From Allodiplogaster sudhausi (lineage: Eukaryota; Nematoda; Chromadorea; Rhabditida; Diplogasteridae): DNA of 64,000 bases. Of this stretch, positions 58,940-64,000 are shown one piece after another. How positions within the stretch are numbered: position 1 is the first letter of the stretch; every line of letters starts with the position of its first letter. The notes under the pieces were generated by a model, which was not told the DNA's origin, did not search any database, and saw only the letters and a list, made by a program, of their open reading frames with translations. Location of the stretch: the NCBI GenBank assembly GCA_945643635.1, contig CALZFC010000270.1, positions 489,501 to 553,500 of the forward strand. The letters are read 5' to 3'. Made by a program: the position numbers and the translations under genes.

Positions 58940-59853
58940 AAACATACCGCAGCTCCGAGCATCAGAACAAGTGCGAATGAGCTCCTCGCCGACGTCGTGT
59001 ACCTATCGAGTAGCTGGCTCGCGACGAATCTCTCAATGATCACAAGCATCTCCACGAACGATGACATCCCGTAGGCGACTTCATGAGTGAAGTAGAAGAA
59101 GTTCTGAGCGCCTGTGACGAAAAAGCATTGGTTGAGTTTAGTTGTAATTTGAGCTTTGAAATGCGATGTTAAAATATCTAATAGCTTCAATGATTAAAAT
59201 GTTGTGATATGTGATTGAAACGATTAAAATGACCCACAAGTAATAGGACGTTTGCTATACTTTTATTGCTTGGTCTTACATTTTCGTAGCACGGTCGGGG
59301 GAATGGAAAAATAGAATAAAACTATAATGAAGAAAACCACAAAAAGAAAAAAAAGAGATAATTAATTGCCTGGCTCGATGAAGCTGAGCGGAATGCAGAC
59401 GCTGGTCGATAATCTCCACGTGAAGAAGGCGAACTGAATGGCCGGCAAGGCCAGAAGAGCAGCGAGCCATGTCAGAAGGAGAATGCTGAAGGAGAAATGA
59501 ACCACATAACTGACAATTATATATATATATATATATATTAGGAAAACAAAAATAAGACTTGCACATACAAGCCGAATAATAATTGATAATTAAACTATAT
59601 ATTTTTTTTTAAAATCTATAAGTTATATAATTGACTGGGATCGCCCGCCAATTACCTATATAACAAATAGATTTAAAAAATTTCTACTGGGCTCAAAACG
59701 CCTTCTCACCAACCGGCAATACGCGTGAATGGCGCCGAGACGTGCAAGCGCGACGCCAAACACGACGAGTGTAGGGAAGGCGAGGAGCGGGAGGCCGAGC
59801 TGGAAGACGGCGAGCAGAGGGCACGAGACGGTCGGCACCGGCGCAACCGACAT
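56458..59853 (-). CDS. Sre-like seven-transmembrane chemoreceptor, gene F (9 exons)
   Basis: Receptor-like gene of at least 325 residues from the ATG at 59853 (MSVAPVP). Exons in transcript order: 59853-59714, 59485-59370, 59111-58948, 58675-58636, 58225-58167, 57904-57824, 57569-57402, 57185-57133, 56614-56458; all nine join in frame. Nearest relative is gene A: shared intron sequence and upstream text. In A the frame starts further upstream; in F a 155-bp insertion (59917-60071) separates the equivalent N-terminal codons, with a stop between, so the start has probably shifted to 59853, still before TM1. GC donors in introns 2 and 7. Confidence 0.75.
57570..57811 (-). repeat. Microsatellite in intron 6 of gene F
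   Basis: GA on the plus strand, CT in the transcript, abutting the exon 7 acceptor. Confidence 0.95.
58777..58938 (-). repeat. Microsatellite in intron 3 of gene F
   Basis: CT on the plus strand, GA in the transcript, ending 9 bases from the exon 3 donor. Confidence 0.93.
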
Positions 59854-59916
59854 TAGGCGGCCTTTCGACGCAATATTATACAGTGCATTGGGACCATAGC
59901 GGGGCGAGAGAGGCAC

Positions 59917-60071
59917 AAGCGAGTTGACAGTAGAACAATGTCACAATGTAACAATGTCACATTTTTCCATTGATCTTCAAAGAATGATTATGAGTGTGAT
60001 TTGACCAGCGAAATAGCACACGCGAGAATGAGCATGCCAACATTGATGGCAGGCAAACGATAATTCGAAGT
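59917..60071. mobile_element. 155-bp insertion in the ancestral first exon of gene F
   Basis: Gene A has GTGCCGTGCC in its first exon; in F the two GTGCC halves are 155 bp apart. The inserted text (GCGAAATAGCACACGCGAGAA on the plus strand, read in part) resembles the element at 1956-2143. Confidence 0.5.
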
Positions 60072-63000
60072 GGCACTAAAAATTTTGCATTTTTTAATAC
60101 AAAATATCCTTTACTTTCCCTTATCTTCGATTTCAAAAGAGTGATAAAAAACAAATAATACTTTGACAGAACAAAACAGACCAGCTAATTATCTTTTTTA
60201 AGTACAATAATATGTGCCCGCATTATACGATGTCAAGTAATGTATCATAGAGGTCGTATAGAGTTTCTCCCGGATTTTAGAATATCCATTTTTGTTTCCA
60301 TACTTGCAGTAGCAAAAATTATCAAATCAGCGTATTTTTTCTGTTAAATTAGAACTGGAAAACAATGGAATTTTCAAAATTAGAAGACTAAATTTTCGCC
60401 AATACTGAAAAGAGGATCAAATTTTTAGTTGACAATATGTATGTTTTTATTACATTTTTGTTCAAGACTAAAATATAATGAAAAGGTAGTCAGTAACTAA
60501 ATTGCTACTTGTTGAAACTACCTCATTAACTATGCGCAGTGACTAGTTGCCATTCTCAAGAGGAGGTGGGAAATCGTGGAAGTGAAGTATGCGCCTACAT
60601 ACATATAATTATGTGCATATATGTACATACATAGGCATATCTCAAGAGTGAAGCCGACATCTGAAGTGGTCAATGTTGACGCATGGTTTTTGGATAGGGG
60701 ATGGCTGAATGGAGATAAAACAGGGATAAGATGAGGGGGATACTAGGGGATCCTAGGAAGATATATTGCTCGCAGCGAAAGCCAAGGCCTTGTGTGACGT
60801 TAGGGCAGAAAGAGAGAAAGTGAAAGAGAAAGAGGGAGAGAGAAGGGTGGGAGGAAGGGAGGAAGAGAGAATAAAAAGAAAGGAATGAAAATTGTTCGAT
60901 CGCTTCAACGTCACGGAGAAAAAGTGCAGCAGAAAAATTGTATTATTTGAGAAGATTGTTCTTATTCCCATATTTTCTTCATTGCTTTCGCGACAAGATC
61001 AGTGGGATAAAGAAGCGAAATTTGTAATTCGAATTGAAATAACACTATTGAAATAACACTATTGAGAATTAAAATAAAGCAGTATCTAGGCTATTAATAA
61101 ATAATTCCTCTTTCATGTCATATGGACACCTTTAGTCACAAAAATATATGTATGTACACTGAAACGTCCATGTAGTAGATTCCTTGCACACGTTGAATTA
61201 CATCCTAGGCAATCGTCATTGCTACAATTGCATCGCGATTAAATCACCGCATTTAAAGGATGTCTCCGGTGAGTGTTTGAAAATAGAGGGAGAGAGATAG
61301 ATAGAGAGAAAGAGAGAGAGAAGAGAAAGAGAGAAAGAGAGGACGAAGAAAGGCCTTTTAGCAATGATGTCAGAATGGTTTCCAAACAAGTACTTATTAC
61401 TCATTGTCAGGCATGGAGACAGTTCAATGAATAACCTGAACGTAGTACGAGAGTGACACTTTTTCAAAAACAAATAAAGTCCCTAATATACTTTAAAGAA
61501 AAATATAATACGTATATTAAAATTAACAAAAATACAAGCCAGATACCGCTTTGGCAAGCATACTTTCAAAGAGAATGAACAGAACGCCTTCGGCATATGC
61601 GATAAAACAATGAGCTGTCTTGGACAAACGGCAAGATTAATGCCGTGGCTGAAATGAACCTCGTACCATGGCATTGCCATGCGTTCCATGACTTATGCTA
61701 GACAATAAACGAATTAGGAGATAATACCTTTGTCATGTGATAGTGCATTTGTGGACGAAGTGACTAGAATGAATGAAATAATGTTTAAAAAAAATTTCTT
61801 TCATTGTCATCATGTCTGGATCCCAAGAATGACGGGGTTAAATGGAAGAAATAATGATGAGAATTGATGAATAAGACATACGAATCTTTAAGAAAAGGAT
61901 ATATTAGTATGACTCATCTAGCAAGGTGGAACATCTTAGGTAGAAAAATTATTACAGAGAACATTGAGGAACGATATGCAAGAGCTAGCAAAAAAGTGGA
62001 AAGTTTAATGGAGACGAATGATAACAAACTAATGACATTATATATATCTACATACCAGTCTGACCATGAGAAGAGGCTTGAGTACTGAGTCAATCAATCC
62101 GTCACTAGAGGAATAATCAAGCCTTCACAAAGTTTTCGGCGCAACACGTCGAAGACTTCCCTTTTGGAAAGGCTGAAATCATAGAATTTGAAACAGCTTT
62201 TTTAACATGTATGTATGTTGTCCAGCAACATGGATGCTAATTGTCAATGAATTCAACACCTCGGGATCGAGAGAGAGAGAGAGAGTGAAAGAAAGAAAGA
62301 AAGAAAGGAAGGAAAAGATAGAGAGAGAGAGAGAGAAAGGAGGGAAAAGATAGAGAGAGAGAGAGAGAGCATTTAAGTGGATTAGATTGTGGCTTGAAGA
62401 AAAAAAGCATCTTTTTTCCATTGTTAATATCCCTTCTCATAAACCCCAGTTTTAAAAGAGATTCTGGAGCAAAAAAAAAATGCCAAGATACATTCCATCC
62501 GTCGTAAGCAGGTGCACATGATTATTTGTACGTGAATCATATCCGTCTTCTCCTAATTCACATATGTATATTTAAATAAAGCCTTCATGCACTTTTCCAT
62601 TTAAACTACGTCATTAATTTTTTGTAGGCCACATTAATTTCAACGAACTCTTCATGCACTTTCTCATTAAAAAAAACAGTCTTTCTCCTCCTCCCCTAAA
62701 AAGTGCGCTCGAGATTAGAAAATCTCTTATGGTTAGTTAATTAAGTATAATGCATATTCGTATTCTAGATATAACTCTTCTGACCATGAGTTATTTGAAC
62801 ATTTCGTACTTGCTTTTTTTTTCTAAAATCTGGAATCTTAGACGAATAGCTCCTTTGCCAACACTGGGAATTTTTTAATAAGAATAATTTATTTTTATAA
62901 GAATACTAGACACGAAAAGCTTAGAATCAGTGGAATTGGAAGAAAATCGTGCAAACAATTTTTTTTTTGTTGGCGTGGAAAAGCAGATAAAATGCAAATC

Positions 63001-63610
63001 AAATCTTATCTTATCTTTATCAAGTAGCACGTAAAGCCATCCTTGGCCCTTCGCTCGCCGTCCGACAGAAACCTTTGTCCAATTAGCTTTAGAATGAGAC
63101 GCAGCCCTTGTCAATCTCAATAAGAGGTTTCCTCGCTGAAGGACTTGTTAGCCAGCTCGTCGATACATACATTTGTACATACATATGTGTATTCTGTGCA
63201 TGATAATTATTCGATGCTGAACATTATAAAATATTTTCACATGCTAACTCTCAAGGGCATCCTGAGAAATGAAGCTGCTTCATCGAAAATATCAGCGGTG
63301 AATGGAGAAGAATTGATAATAATTAACATACGAAGGGCTACACTTCCTGCTATACATGTATGTACATACATATGCATAGAATTCAAATATCTTCCAATGC
63401 AAAAACAGTTTCAGTTCGAGCACATCATATGCATGAAAATGAAGCATCAGAGATCATCCTTTTCCTCATCAACACAATCGGCTTCTGTTCAGACCGCCGG
63501 GTAATGAGAGTACAAAAATAAAATATACCCTCTACTCTGATCTTCTTCTCACAATGCTCATCACTCTCTCTTCCCTATCTCCTTGTGTTCTCATCGCTCC
63601 CTTTTTTTTC

Positions 63611-63830
63611 TCGTCATCTCGTCATCTTACCAATTTCGTCATCCTCCCAATTTCATCATACAGCTTATTTCGTCATCCTTTCTAATTTCGTCATCCTCCC
63701 ACTTTCGTCATCCTTCCAATTTCATCATCCTCCTAATTTCATCATCCTCCTAATTTCATCATCCACCTAATTTCGTCATTTCCCCAATTTCATCATCTTC
63801 ATAATTTCGTCATCCTTTCTAATTTCGTCA
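63611..63830. repeat. Minisatellite of about 16-17 bp units
   Basis: About a dozen units of the type TTTCRTCATCCTYCTAA lie directly downstream of the gene G stop codon, so they probably form its 3' UTR. Confidence 0.85.
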
Positions 63831-64000
63831 TCATCGCCAGCTCTGCGCAAACTGCTTAAAATACTGGTCGCCATGCTCTCGTCGATCGTCCAGCTCCCAT
63901 GGCTCGGTCTGGCGATTCCGCTCGACCACATGAGGCGACCGGCGACACGGCAGCCAGCAGCAGCCACGCAACGCGCGCCAGCACTCGAGCACCTTGGACT
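63831..64000 (-). CDS. Last exon of a further Sre-like receptor, gene G (partial)
   Basis: The minus strand encodes a tail ending GDQYFKQFAQSWR then TGA (63833-63831), matching the conserved C-terminal motif (D-x-YF-x-x-x-x-x-SW) of A to F. Tryptophan and arginine richness before it (ECWRALRGCCW) also matches their last exons. The rest lies beyond the window. It occupies the position expected for the next tandem unit after F. Confidence 0.7.
   Translation of the reverse strand, partial: SKVLECWRALRGCCWLPCRRSPHVVERNRQTEPWELDDRREHGDQYFKQFAQSWR

Larger units (their letters stand above)
59854..63830. other. Spacer upstream of gene F
   Basis: Tandem counterpart of 51831-56457. GA-rich tracts near 60810-60870, 61288-61345 and 62266-62370. 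The insertion at 59917-60071 in the old N-terminal exon lies here. No gene seen. Confidence 0.6.

Overview
The window looks like nuclear DNA of a nematode. The best evidence is a cluster of multi-exon seven-transmembrane chemoreceptor genes of the Sra superfamily (Sre-like), a receptor group known only from nematodes. Short introns, TTTCAG-type 3' splice sites and a broken eL19 ribosomal-protein gene fit this. The species cannot be told from the sequence.

Layout. 0.2-4.8 kb: receptor gene A (+), intact, 9 exons. 5.35-19.53 kb: a tandem array of about 300-bp units, each carrying a tRNA-Phe(GAA) on the minus strand. I count 46 tRNA bodies: 21 exact consensus copies, 21 variants and 4 truncated copies. 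20.16 and 24.60 kb: two tRNA-derived SINE-like copies. 20.64-23.93 kb and 30.47-34.11 kb: two nearly identical copies of a TTAA-flanked DNA transposon with about 660-bp terminal inverted repeats and a spliced DDE-type transposase with a C2H2 finger. 26.4-27.2 kb: rpl-19 pseudogene. 28.2-34.7 kb: receptor pseudogene B (+), whose missing exons are replaced by a foldback repeat that itself holds transposon copy 2. 35.4-38.8 kb: receptor C (-), intact, with two small inverted-repeat elements in one intron. 40.7-44.4 kb: receptor D (-), intact, 10 exons. 47.2-51.8 kb and 56.5-59.9 kb: receptors E and F (-), which with their upstream spacers form a tandem segmental duplication. 63.8-64.0 kb: last exon of a further receptor G (-), running off the window.

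Exon models A, C, D, E and F were built by hand from splice signals and homology among the copies. Exon lengths are strikingly conserved (116-119, 164, 40+59 or 102, 81, 165-168 and 53 nt), and all five models stay in frame to a stop. This strongly supports functional constraint. Seven of these 40 introns use GC-AG donors.

The observations most worth following up are the tRNA-Phe array, which has satellite-like higher-order structure, and a conserved arrangement in receptors A, E and F: a sense-strand (GA)n tract in intron 3 and a complementary (CT)n tract in intron 6, flanking an exactly in-frame 180-nt block (exons 4-6). This could drive exon skipping or circular RNA formation. Next is the transposon family, whose two copies carry complementary damage.
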